Below, piece by piece: positions 52,542 to 61,128 of a DNA stretch of 64,000 nt. The stretch covers positions 1 to 64,000 of the forward strand of contig JBFGZS010000001.1 in the NCBI GenBank assembly GCA_041586615.1, given 5' to 3'. Below the pieces are notes generated by a model. It ran no database searches and was not told where the DNA came from. It was given only the letters and a program-made list of their open reading frames with translations. Positions within the stretch are counted from its first letter, which is position 1; each line of letters starts with the position of its first letter. This stretch comes from Motiliproteus sp041586615. GTDB taxonomy: Bacteria; Pseudomonadota; Gammaproteobacteria; Pseudomonadales; Balneatricaceae. The translations under genes and the position numbers were made by a program.

Positions 52542-53294
52542 TTAAAAATGCACCTCGAGACCGATATACGGGCCCGAGAAATCGATGTTAGAGTTGATGT
52601 CGTCCAGATCATCCAGCTCCAGGGTCGTCTTGCGATAACCCAGCTGAGCCGTCAGGTCCACCACCATATTGTCGATCACGCGGTAGGCGATCTCGGCCTG
52701 ATAGTCCATAAAGGAGCTGTCGCTGACGGCAATACCGGCAAACTCGCCGTTGAGGCTCCAACCGGTCAGCGGCAGGTCGAACCCCACAGCGGCATAGAGC
52801 GTCGGCAAATAGCCGCTGAAGTCAACACGCTTCGATTTTGAATTATCGCTGACCGCCACATGGCCGTCGAACTGCATGACGTTCAGGCCTACATCCAGAT
52901 TGACCCAGTTATCCAAAATTTCGTAATAAAGGATCAGGTCGGTATGGGTGAAATCGGTATCCGACGCAATGGTCCCACTATATGCCTGACCCTTAAACGT
53001 AAATGGGGAGGAGGAAGAGCCATTACTTTCCAGTGCCGTGCGTTTGATTTTCACATTCGGTACCAGCGGCACCGGGTGCTCGATAGCGATATACACGGCA
53101 TTCTGAACGTCGCTGCCAAAGTCAAAGTCACCGCTCATGCTATCGCCAGAACCCGTGGAGCCGATCTGTCCGGAACCGTCGGCGTGCCAGAGCTGTCCGC
53201 CGGCGTAAACGCCAAAAATTGTGTCAGCCTGCACGGGAAGTGCCGCGACGGTGGCCAATGCCCCACCTAAAACGAGAGCGTGGATTTTATTCAT
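52542..53294 (-). CDS. TIGR04219-type outer membrane beta-barrel protein
   Basis: A 250-residue protein with a signal peptide (cleavage after VQA23). The mature N-terminus DTIFGVYAGGQLWHADGSGQ is the TIGR04219 signature. Alternating hydrophobic residues suggest eight to ten strands, and the last residue is Phe (EVHF), the BamA-recognition end of outer-membrane proteins. It is alone between a terminator and a 196-nt gap. Function unknown. Confidence 0.88.
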   Translation of the reverse strand: MNKIHALVLGGALATVAALPVQADTIFGVYAGGQLWHADGSGQIGSTGSGDSMSGDFDFGSDVQNAVYIAIEHPVPLVPNVKIKRTALESNGSSSSPFTFKGQAYSGTIASDTDFTHTDLILYYEILDNWVNLDVGLNVMQFDGHVAVSDNSKSKRVDFSGYLPTLYAAVGFDLPLTGWSLNGEFAGIAVSDSSFMDYQAEIAYRVIDNMVVDLTAQLGYRKTTLELDDLDDINSNIDFSGPYIGLEVHF

Positions 53295-53490
53295 AACTGA
53301 TCCTTCATCGTATAGAAATTACTGCGAGGCGCCATTAATACTGAATATAAGGCACTTGTAAACCTAACCCTGAGCGAACTTGCTCCATATCAGCCGCATT
53401 CGGGCGTCATACAGCGCACAGACGCACGGCTCTGACACCCCAACGTTAACCGATATCCCTCTGATAAACACCGGACGACACCGGCGCTTC

Positions 53491-53694
53491 TCAGCCATTA
53501 AATTTTCGCTCGTAGACCGAAATAATCCGATCGAGTGCTTCACGGTCCTGCTCGGGAACAATATGCTGGTACGAACACCTGATCCGATCAAAGCGGATTT
53601 TCTGCTCGGCGCGATCAAGGTGATAAATCTTGGACTGCCATTCGAGATGGCTGATATCTCTGGCAATTTTTCCGGAAATAAGCTGAATAGACAT
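53491..53694 (-). CDS. small hypothetical protein
   Basis: A 67-residue protein beginning MSIQLISGKIARDISHLEWQ, with two strongly charged helical stretches. The ATG at 53694 has AGGGGG upstream. It may belong to a small conserved gammaproteobacterial family, but I cannot name it. Confidence 0.6.
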   Translation of the reverse strand: MSIQLISGKIARDISHLEWQSKIYHLDRAEQKIRFDRIRCSYQHIVPEQDREALDRIISVYERKFNG

Positions 53695-53829
53695 GGCAAC
53701 CCCCTGTCGCGATAACATCCCTTAACGGTCAGTGTGTACGACAACCTGGCAAAACGCCACTGCAACCGACGAACAATTGATGTAAATCAGCTTACAAACC
53801 AAGAAGGAACAAAGATGCGCAGCGACCGG

Positions 53830-54303
53830 TTATCGGGGCTGCATATCGATATACGCACGCTGTACTTCGCGCAGGTCCAACTCCAGGATCGTGGCGTAGG
53901 TATCGTCTTGTACCGGATAGCTTTTGACAACTCTGGCACCACGCACCACGCCACCGACGGCGGCATTGAAGCGGTCATTGCCAATCACCATATCACTGAT
54001 TTGCGTCGTGCCGAACAGGTATTGGCCATGCACAATCGCAGCAAGTTCCTGGTAGGCACGTAGCTTGGAAGCCCGCATGGCCATCAACACTTTCTGCCCC
54101 TTGGTTTTTCCGGGTTGCAGGCTGATGGGGGCATAACCGGTCGCCATCACGATTTTCGGTTCCGCAAAAAAATGTGACTGGCCTTCGGCCTGTGCCTGTT
54201 CAAACGCCGCGGGGGTCAGTCCGGGATCTTTGATAAGCACCCGCGATAGATCGCAACCGCTCAGTGGCAGCCAGAGGATAAAAAGGACAATAAAGCGCAT
54301 CAT
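53830..54303 (-). CDS. flgP: FlgP-like flagellar assembly lipoprotein
   Basis: A lipoprotein (about 157 aa) with the lipobox LPLSGC, starting at the ATG at 54303 (GAGG upstream); 54315 is an alternative. VMATGYAPISLQPGKTKGQK then ALMAMRASKLRAYQELAAIV are typical of FlgP/LPP20-like proteins, which form the outer-membrane basal disk in Vibrio and Campylobacter. It follows flgO and is divergent from flgT. Confidence 0.82.
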   Translation of the reverse strand: MMRFIVLFILWLPLSGCDLSRVLIKDPGLTPAAFEQAQAEGQSHFFAEPKIVMATGYAPISLQPGKTKGQKVLMAMRASKLRAYQELAAIVHGQYLFGTTQISDMVIGNDRFNAAVGGVVRGARVVKSYPVQDDTYATILELDLREVQRAYIDMQPR

Positions 54304-54322
54304 GCGGAACCTCATCCGGCTG

Positions 54323-54946
54323 TTAATGACTGGGAACGCCGCCATTTTCGATGATCATGCCATCTTCGCTGCTCAGGGGGTTATAGCCGGGAATACGCCC
54401 CTCTAAGACCTCGGCCGCCAGCTGCGAACGCCCACTGGCGACGACCTGCCGGGTGACACTATCCAGAATCCGCACAGACACACCCAGCCCATCGGGGCGA
54501 ACACTGTACGTGCCGCTAAGGACATAACTAATGCCGTGCTCACGATAAATATCGCTGAGTTTCAGCTCATCCAGGGGTGTCTGATCCGAGGGGTAGGCTA
54601 TGGCCATCTGATCGATCAGATTAAAGCCGCGTGACTGAAGCTCGTAATAAAAACCTTCCGCCAGCTCCGAATCCAAAGGCCGATAATCATTCGGCGCAGC
54701 CAGGTCAACGAAACGCGTTATGGTAATGGGCAGGCGCTTGATCCCCTGCTTGCGCAGTCCGCTTTCCAATTGTCCGGCCATCTCGGTAATCACCGCCTGG
54801 ATCGCCGTTTGCTGCGGGACCCTGTCGCCCAGGGTTCGCCCAAGCGCCTCTGGATTCTGAATCACCACGGGAAGCGGGCGCAACAGCTGTATTTCACAGC
54901 CGCTCAAAAGCAGTGCCGCTAGCCACGGCAAAATAACTTGTTTCAT
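54323..54946 (-). CDS. flgO: FlgO-like flagellar lipoprotein
   Basis: A 207-residue lipoprotein from the ATG at 54946 (MKQVILPWLAALLLSGC, lipidated Cys17). ITRFVDLAAPNDYRPLDSEL and REHGISYVLSGTYSVRPDGL match FlgO. FlgO and FlgP stabilise the outer-membrane part of sheathed polar flagella. A 36-nt longer form starts at 54982. No other basal-body genes are here apart from flgT. Confidence 0.85.
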   Translation of the reverse strand: MKQVILPWLAALLLSGCEIQLLRPLPVVIQNPEALGRTLGDRVPQQTAIQAVITEMAGQLESGLRKQGIKRLPITITRFVDLAAPNDYRPLDSELAEGFYYELQSRGFNLIDQMAIAYPSDQTPLDELKLSDIYREHGISYVLSGTYSVRPDGLGVSVRILDSVTRQVVASGRSQLAAEVLEGRIPGYNPLSSEDGMIIENGGVPSH

Positions 54947-55091
54947 GCTGAAAGACCCGAAATACCCGGAAAGAGAAGGCAATCTACCACAAATACCCCC
55001 TTCAGGCAGCCAATAGCCTCGCCATTTATTTGCATAGCATCTTTAAATTCCTTAACTTAGCAGAAAGTTATCCGCGACGACGACAGCCCCT

Positions 55092-56348
55092 ATGCGTACC
55101 ATGCAAACCCTTGCCGCACTCCTGGTTCTTCTTATCATGCCCCTGACCTCGCAGGCTAAATCTGTTGAGGCGGAGGGACGCGCCCTGATCTATCAACGCG
55201 ATCTTATTTCAGCCCGCCAGCAGGCGCTGCACCAGGCTAGCCAACAGGCGCAACTCCAGGTCGGGGCACAGGTAACCAGCATGCAGCAGATCGATCAGGG
55301 TATTCTCACGGTCGATCATCTCAAGGTCCGCAGTAGCGGCGAACTGGACAACATCCGCATTCTCTCCGAACAGATCCAGGGCGATTACCTGGTGCTGCGG
55401 ATTCGCGCGGATGTCGTCGCAACGGACACCTGCCTGAGCAACAATCTAGCCAACACAAAGCTAGCCAACACAAAGGCAGCCAGCACCACCACCCGCTATC
55501 TAAAATCGGTTGCGGTCGCCGGTTTTTCGCTGGTTAACCGGCAACAGGCCAGCCTGGGCGGCTTGTTTGATATCGAGCAGGCGCTGCCGGCCGCATTGGT
55601 CACCGCGATCAATACACAAGGCACACTGCGGGCGCTCAATGCCAGTCATCTCGGGCTACCCTTACCACCAAAGACCACGCGCGGTAGCTATCAACGCCCG
55701 TCAGGGGCACTCAGCGAATCGCTGGAGCGCTTTAGCGATCTCGATGTGCAATTTATCATCTCAGGCACGATTAGCGATCTGGGCATGCTGACCCGCGCCG
55801 CTGGCGACGAAGGCAATTACCTGCGCTCACTGTATGACCGCTACGATAGCCAGGGGCGTCAGCACCTGCGGCAGTTTGCCGTCGATATTGGGGTTTATGA
55901 TGGCCTGACCGGTGCGCTGCTGTTTAACCGCAGCTATCAATTAGCCGGCCTCTGGAATTTGGCGGAGACCCAACGAACCGGCTTTGCATCCGCCGCGTTC
56001 ACACAGACCGACTACGGCCAGCGCATCGCGGCGCTGATCACGCAACTGGGCATAGATCTCGATCAACAGCTGCGTTGTGAGCCCTTTCGCGCCCGCATTA
56101 TCCGCACCGACGCCAACGCCATCACCTTTAATGCGGGGAGCGTTACCGGTATCCGGCCAGGGGATCAGTTCCAGGTTTTGCGTCGCGCAACCTTCTACGA
56201 CCCGGACAATCACCCCCACACCGAACTGGAACCCACCAATGAAAGCCTGGTGGTCAATGAAGTTCACCCACAGTTTTCCCGGGGCAGAATCGGCGTTAAT
56301 ACCCGTCAGCTGAATATCCAACGCGACGATATCATCATGGCCTGGTAA
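55092..56348 (+). CDS. flgT: FlgT-like flagellar H-ring protein
   Basis: The 418-residue protein has a signal peptide (cleavage after SQA22), then the FlgT N-domain (VEAEGRALIYQRDLISARQQ), a middle domain (FLSD-like VQFIISGTISDLGMLTRAAG) and a C-terminal domain ending IMAW. FlgT forms the H-ring of Na+-driven Vibrio flagella. Residues 117-126 contain a tandem LANTKLANTK encoded by a 15-nt direct repeat. It is divergent from flgO/flgP over 109 nt. Confidence 0.87.
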   Translation: MRTMQTLAALLVLLIMPLTSQAKSVEAEGRALIYQRDLISARQQALHQASQQAQLQVGAQVTSMQQIDQGILTVDHLKVRSSGELDNIRILSEQIQGDYLVLRIRADVVATDTCLSNNLANTKLANTKAASTTTRYLKSVAVAGFSLVNRQQASLGGLFDIEQALPAALVTAINTQGTLRALNASHLGLPLPPKTTRGSYQRPSGALSESLERFSDLDVQFIISGTISDLGMLTRAAGDEGNYLRSLYDRYDSQGRQHLRQFAVDIGVYDGLTGALLFNRSYQLAGLWNLAETQRTGFASAAFTQTDYGQRIAALITQLGIDLDQQLRCEPFRARIIRTDANAITFNAGSVTGIRPGDQFQVLRRATFYDPDNHPHTELEPTNESLVVNEVHPQFSRGRIGVNTRQLNIQRDDIIMAW

Positions 56349-56433
56349 AACCGATTCGCCGGCCACGGTTCTTCGCCGCCGCAAGTTGGGGTAGAATCGC
56401 ACCCCATTATCTATTTTGCGGAGTGACATTGCG

Positions 56434-57000
56434 ATGCCCAAGGCCAGTGATCTGAAAAAGGGCGATGTCGTTGAGATTAACGGCCAGCTTTACCAAACCA
56501 AACAGATCGATGTGCGATCGCCCTCATCCCGTGGCGCCCAGACCCTGTACAAAACCCGGTTCAGTAAGATTCCTGACGGCCATAAAATGGAGCAAACCCT
56601 GACCGGTGACGACATGCTCAAAGGGGTCGAATTGCTGCGTAGAGCGGTACAATTTTTGTACCTCGAAGGCGATCACTTCACGTTTATGGACCGGGAAGAT
56701 TACAGCCAATTTGTGATATCCCGCGACCTGCTTGAAGACGCACTGCCCTATCTGGACGGGGATATGGAAGGGCTGACAGCCTTGCTGGTCGATGGGCAGA
56801 TGATTGCCCTCGAACTCCCCGCTGCCGTGACCATGACGATTGAAGATACGTCGCCCTCGATCAAAGGCGCCTCTGCCAGCGCGCGCACCAAGCCGGCCCG
56901 CTTTGCTACCGGACTGGAGATTCAGATACCGGAATACCTGGCCACAGGTGAGCAGGTCAAGATAAACACCGAAACCGGAAAATATATCTCCCGTGCCTAA
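56434..57000 (+). CDS. efpL: elongation factor P-like protein EfpL/YeiP
   Basis: EfpL relieves ribosome stalling at XP(P)X motifs. The 188-residue protein begins at the ATG at 56434 (GGAG upstream). The tip loop SPSSRGAQT with Arg33 replaces the modified lysine of EF-P and is diagnostic. FMDREDYSQFVISRDLLEDA and IEDTSPSIKGASASAR follow. Its stop overlaps the start of the next gene by 8 nt. Confidence 0.95.
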   Translation: MPKASDLKKGDVVEINGQLYQTKQIDVRSPSSRGAQTLYKTRFSKIPDGHKMEQTLTGDDMLKGVELLRRAVQFLYLEGDHFTFMDREDYSQFVISRDLLEDALPYLDGDMEGLTALLVDGQMIALELPAAVTMTIEDTSPSIKGASASARTKPARFATGLEIQIPEYLATGEQVKINTETGKYISRA

Positions 57001-58069
57001 GGTGGTGAATATCCGATCAGTAACGCGCCCGTCTCTGCTTAGCCTGACCGGCCTGCTAATGGGCAGCCTGTTGGGCTGCCAGCCCGGGGAGCAGCCCCAG
57101 GAAGAGGCCCGCAAGACAACGCTCAAAAAAACGCCTAAAGCCATTGGCCAGGCGCCGCCATTGAACGCGCCAACCGCGGCAGATCCACTGCCCGATTTCG
57201 CGTCAATTCAGAATACCGCAGAAAAAAAAGCCGCGTTCTTTGCCTACCTGAAGCCGATGATAATGGCTGAAAACCACCGTATCAGTCGCTATCGGGCGCA
57301 TCTGAAGCGCTTAGACGCCGCCCTGCAAGAAAACAAAACCTTACACCCTCGCGACCAAACATGGCTCACGACACTGGCCAAGCGTTACAAGAGCGACGCG
57401 CCGACGCCGCACGAACAGATCGGCAAACTCAGACAGAAACTGGGACCGATTCCGCAGGCGCTGGTGTTGGCCCAGGCCGCTAACGAATCAGCCTGGGGAA
57501 CCTCGCGCTTTGCCCGTCAAGGCAATAATCTTTTTGGTCAATGGTGCTTTAAACCGGGCTGCGGTATCACCCCGCTACAGCGCGACAGCAATGCCAGCCA
57601 CGAGGTGGCCAGTTTCCCCAATATCGCCGCCAGTGTTAACAGCTACTTTCGCAATATCAACAGCAATGACAGTTACCGCCGCTTGCGAACACTGCGCAAC
57701 TGCCTGCAAAAGCATGATATACCGATCAGCGGCCGCGCGCTTTCGGCCGGCTTAAGCCGCTATTCGGAACGGGGCGGGCACTATGTGAACGAACTACGCA
57801 GCATGATGCGCGTCAATCAGCTGGAAAACTGGCCCAAGAACTGGCTGGGAAGTGATCCTGGCCATCCCTGCAGTCCGTACTTGCACTTCAGCGTCGATAA
57901 ACCAGACCCGCTTCACCCTAACGTGGCAAAAAACCCCGCGGGCACAAAGCCAGCGCCAATAGCCAATGCTGCAGAAAAGGCCTCCGCCAAGGTCTCGCTC
58001 CCTCCCCTGGCACAATCTTCTCAGCCCCTCGCGCCGCACGCAACCGAGACCGTTGTCAAACCGCTATAA
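56993..58069 (+). CDS. Bax-like glucosaminidase lipoprotein
   Basis: A 358-residue protein starting at GTG inside the efpL stop region, with a lipobox LLGC (about Cys29). PQALVLAQAANESAWGTSRF then ARQGNNLFGQWCF is the Bax/glucosaminidase catalytic region (Glu in ANES). SYFRNINSNDSYRRLRTLR follows. The C-terminal 80 residues are Pro/Ala-rich and probably disordered. The likely function is peptidoglycan cleavage from the outer membrane. Confidence 0.87.
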   Translation: MPKVVNIRSVTRPSLLSLTGLLMGSLLGCQPGEQPQEEARKTTLKKTPKAIGQAPPLNAPTAADPLPDFASIQNTAEKKAAFFAYLKPMIMAENHRISRYRAHLKRLDAALQENKTLHPRDQTWLTTLAKRYKSDAPTPHEQIGKLRQKLGPIPQALVLAQAANESAWGTSRFARQGNNLFGQWCFKPGCGITPLQRDSNASHEVASFPNIAASVNSYFRNINSNDSYRRLRTLRNCLQKHDIPISGRALSAGLSRYSERGGHYVNELRSMMRVNQLENWPKNWLGSDPGHPCSPYLHFSVDKPDPLHPNVAKNPAGTKPAPIANAAEKASAKVSLPPLAQSSQPLAPHATETVVKPL

Positions 58070-58112
58070 AAACAGCGATAAAACAGCCATAAAAACAGCC
58101 ATAAAAACAGTG
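58067..58112 (+). repeat. short tandem repeat AGCxATAAAAAC
   Basis: About three to four imperfect 12- to 14-nt units of the type AGCCATAAAAAC follow the glucosaminidase stop. No stem is formed. Confidence 0.6.
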
Positions 58113-58147
58113 CCAGCAGCGCCATATCTCAAGTAGGAACGCAAGAA

Positions 58148-59584
58148 TCAGCGCGGCCTTGCACGATCATCAGCCAGCGACAGCAATGCCTTCGGCTCGC
58201 CGGGCTCGGTACCAAACCAGGCCAGTTTACGGTACAGGGCAACGACTTCACCGACAATAATCAGACTGGGCGGCCTGACGGGATCCTTGGCCAGAATCGC
58301 TTCGATCGTCGCCAGCGTGCCCGTGACCACCTTCTGGTTCTCGGTCCCCCCTTCCTGGATCAGTGCGATCAGCGTATCCGGCGATTTACCATGGGCGATC
58401 AGCTGCTTACAGATATGGCCGATCCGATGCAGCCCCATATAGAACACCACGGTCTGGTTGTTCGGAATCAGTTCTGGCCAGTTCAGGTCCGAGTTGCGGT
58501 TTTTCTGCTGGCCGGTGACAAACTTAACCGACTGGGCATAATCCCGATGCGTCAGCGGAATACCCGCCGCGGTGGCGCAGGCAGATGCCGCCGTGATGCC
58601 CGGTACCACTTGAAAGGGTATGCCCTGCTCCGCCAGCGGCTCCAGCTCTTCACCGCCGCGGCCAAAGATAAACGGATCACCCCCTTTGAGGCGCAACACC
58701 CGATGCCCTTCTTTGGCCAGCTTGACCAATAGTGCATTAATCCCTTCCTGGGGCACGGCATGGTTGGCCCGCTCCTTACCCACATAGATACGCTCGGCAT
58801 CGCGGCGCACCAGATCGAGGATACGCGGCGAGACCAGCCGGTCATACAACACCACGTCGGCCTGTTGCATCAACCGCAGCGCCTTAAACGTGAGCAGCTC
58901 CGGATCGCCGGGGCCAGCACCGACCAGATACACTTCACCCACAGGGGCCGCCGCATCTTGCTCGCCCGCCAGCATGGCCTCAAGCAACTGCTCAGCATCG
59001 GCATCGCGCCCCGACACCACGCGATCGGCAACGGCGCCTTGCAAAACCCGCTCCCAAAAGTCACGGCGACGCGCACTGGACAGTTCGGCTTTGACACGGT
59101 TGCGGTAACGCCCCACCAACTGACCGAGCCGGCTGTAATAGGGGGGAATCAGGGTTTCCAACTTCGCCCGCAACAGGCGCGCCAGGACCGGCGACTGACC
59201 GCCACTGGACACGGCCACCATAATGGGCGATCGATCGACAATCGAAGGAAAAATAAAGGTACAGAGCTCGGGGCTATCGACCACATTGACCGGAATCCCC
59301 CGCGCCAGTGCATCCTGATGCACCCGTAGATTGACGGCCTGGTCGTTAGTCGCCGCGACCACCAGCACCTTGTCGGCCAACAAATCCGGCTGATAATCGC
59401 CGATGATCACCGTACCACGCTCGCTGACGAGCGCCCTGAGCGCATCGCTGACCCGGGGCGCGATTACCGTCACCGCGGCACCAGAGCGACATAACAGCGT
59501 CGCTTTGCGTAGCGCAACAGCACCGCCGCCCACCAGCAAGCAGGCTTTATTCTTCATATCAAAAAAAAGCGGTAAGTACTCCAC
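58148..59584 (-). CDS. cysG: siroheme synthase CysG
   Basis: A 478-residue trifunctional enzyme that makes siroheme, the cofactor of the sulfite reductase encoded at 61112. The N-terminal CysG dehydrogenase/ferrochelatase domain has GGGAVALRKATLLCRSGAAV; the C-terminal SUMT domain has VGAGPGDPELLTFKALRL and LRLKGGDPFIFGRGGEELE. It lies 253 nt past the cysH stop on the same strand, beyond a terminator, so it has its own transcript or readthrough. Confidence 0.97.
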   Translation of the reverse strand: MEYLPLFFDMKNKACLLVGGGAVALRKATLLCRSGAAVTVIAPRVSDALRALVSERGTVIIGDYQPDLLADKVLVVAATNDQAVNLRVHQDALARGIPVNVVDSPELCTFIFPSIVDRSPIMVAVSSGGQSPVLARLLRAKLETLIPPYYSRLGQLVGRYRNRVKAELSSARRRDFWERVLQGAVADRVVSGRDADAEQLLEAMLAGEQDAAAPVGEVYLVGAGPGDPELLTFKALRLMQQADVVLYDRLVSPRILDLVRRDAERIYVGKERANHAVPQEGINALLVKLAKEGHRVLRLKGGDPFIFGRGGEELEPLAEQGIPFQVVPGITAASACATAAGIPLTHRDYAQSVKFVTGQQKNRNSDLNWPELIPNNQTVVFYMGLHRIGHICKQLIAHGKSPDTLIALIQEGGTENQKVVTGTLATIEAILAKDPVRPPSLIIVGEVVALYRKLAWFGTEPGEPKALLSLADDRARPR

Positions 59585-59701
59585 AATGCAGCCTCTTGCC
59601 AGTCAAAGACACCCGCCCTGTTGCACAGCGCCACTGCGCGGGGCTCGATGCGGTTAAGTATATGCAAACAGGCCGACTTAACACCGGCCTGACAGCACCA
59701 T

Positions 59702-59727
59702 AAAAAAGGGCGACTCACGTCACCCTT
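59702..59727 (-). terminator. terminator after cysH
   Basis: On the minus strand AAGGGTGA and TCGCCCTT pair (one G-T) around CGTGAG and are followed by six T residues. Confidence 0.75.
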
Positions 59728-59837
59728 ACAAGGTTTACAGCAACCGATCCGTTCGCAGGCGTTGGCGCGCGATAAACAGGCTAACCTGAGCAACGCCTTC
59801 CATCAGCGCCGTCCACCGACGCCAGCGCGCAACGTCA

Positions 59838-60554
59838 TCAGGAAGGACGAATCAGCGAAGAGGCCGCGTGCAAACCGCATTCTTTCGTCTCAGGGTTTTC
59901 CCACCACCAGCGACCCGCGCGCACATCCTCGCCCGCCGAGATCGCACGGGTACAGGGGGCACAACCGATACTCGGATAGTGTTGATCGTGCAACGCATTG
60001 TAAGGCAGCGCTAAGGCCTTAATATAAGCCCAAACGTCCTTCTCGCTCCAGTCGGCCAGTGGGTTGATCTTCTGCAGCTGATTGCCGTCATCCCATTCGC
60101 TGTCGGCAACACCGTCACGGGTCACCGACTGCTCGCGACGAATACCCGTCACCCAGGCTTTATGGCCGGACAAGGCACGCTTAAGCGGCTCAACCTTACG
60201 GACATGGCAACAGCCTTTTCGCAGCTCCTGGCTTTCGTAAAAGGCATTGATACCGTTGCTACGCACAAACGCTTCCAGCGACGCCGCATCGGGGTAATAC
60301 ACATCAACCTTACGCGCATAACGCTGTTCAATCTGCGCCAGAAGATTCAAGGTTTCTTCAGGCAAGCGACCGGTATCCAGGCTGAAAATACCGATACCCG
60401 GTACCATACGACAGATAAGATCGGTGATCACCACATCTTCGGCGCCCAGGCTATTGGCGAAGGTCACGGTGCCGTACTGCGCCAGCGCATCACGCAACAC
60501 CGCGACAGAATGATCGACCTTGGCCTGCAGGTCAGTAGATAGTTCTTGGCTCAC
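59838..60554 (-). CDS. cysH: adenylyl-sulfate (APS) reductase, 4Fe-4S type
   Basis: A 238-residue CysH-fold protein. Cys115-Cys116 (GCCHVRK) and Cys198/Cys201 (IGCAPC) are the four ligands of the 4Fe-4S cluster that marks APS reductases; PAPS reductases lack them. ECGLHA (Cys226) is the catalytic thiol. SLGAEDVVITDL is the N-terminal pyrophosphatase-like motif. It reduces APS directly to sulfite. Downstream of the DUF934 gene by 76 nt. Confidence 0.95.
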   Translation of the reverse strand: MSQELSTDLQAKVDHSVAVLRDALAQYGTVTFANSLGAEDVVITDLICRMVPGIGIFSLDTGRLPEETLNLLAQIEQRYARKVDVYYPDAASLEAFVRSNGINAFYESQELRKGCCHVRKVEPLKRALSGHKAWVTGIRREQSVTRDGVADSEWDDGNQLQKINPLADWSEKDVWAYIKALALPYNALHDQHYPSIGCAPCTRAISAGEDVRAGRWWWENPETKECGLHAASSLIRPS

Positions 60555-60630
60555 ACATCACTCCTTCTTATCGATACAGCAAACACGGACTCCATTGTCG
60601 GCCCGACCAAAAGGCGGCAGCCGACAAGAC

Positions 60631-61128
60631 TCAGTGCTGATACAGCGGAGCGATACCGTCCGCAGCACCCTGATAACTAACGGAAATTTCAGAAAACGCC
60701 TGCAGCATCGCCGGAGTGAAACGTTTGGCATCGATCTCCATGGCATCAAATCCACAGCGCTGCATAAAGCGCAATCGATCCCAGGTTACATCGCCGCTCG
60801 CCCGCACCTGACCGGTAAAGCCGTAGCGTTGGCGCAGGAGACGCGCCAGACTGAAGCCGCGACCATCCGCGAAGCTGGGAAAGTCGATTGCCACCAGCGC
60901 CAGGCGCGGCAGATCACCGGCCAGCTGCGCAAGATCAAGATCATTGGGGATCAAAACCCCCAGACGTCCGCCACGCGCCAGCAGCACATCGCGCGCACGC
61001 TGCCACTGATCCCAACTGACCAACAGGTCAACCTGTGCCGGGATGGCGGCCGAGGAAAAGTCGGCCGCCTCGTCTGCACGCTGCCAACTATCGTGCTCGA
61101 CCAGCTGTTGATTAATGAGCAGAGGCAT
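60631..61128 (-). CDS. DUF934 family protein
   Basis: The 165-residue protein starts at the ATG at 61128 (AAGGAG upstream) and overlaps the end of the sulfite reductase gene by 17 nt. GRLGVLIPNDLDLAQLAGDL, VAIDFPSFADGRGFSLARLL and LRFMQRCGFDAMEIDA match DUF934, always found next to ferredoxin-type sulfite reductases. A role as redox partner or maturation factor is widely assumed but not shown. Confidence 0.92.
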   Translation of the reverse strand: MPLLINQQLVEHDSWQRADEAADFSSAAIPAQVDLLVSWDQWQRARDVLLARGGRLGVLIPNDLDLAQLAGDLPRLALVAIDFPSFADGRGFSLARLLRQRYGFTGQVRASGDVTWDRLRFMQRCGFDAMEIDAKRFTPAMLQAFSEISVSYQGAADGIAPLYQH

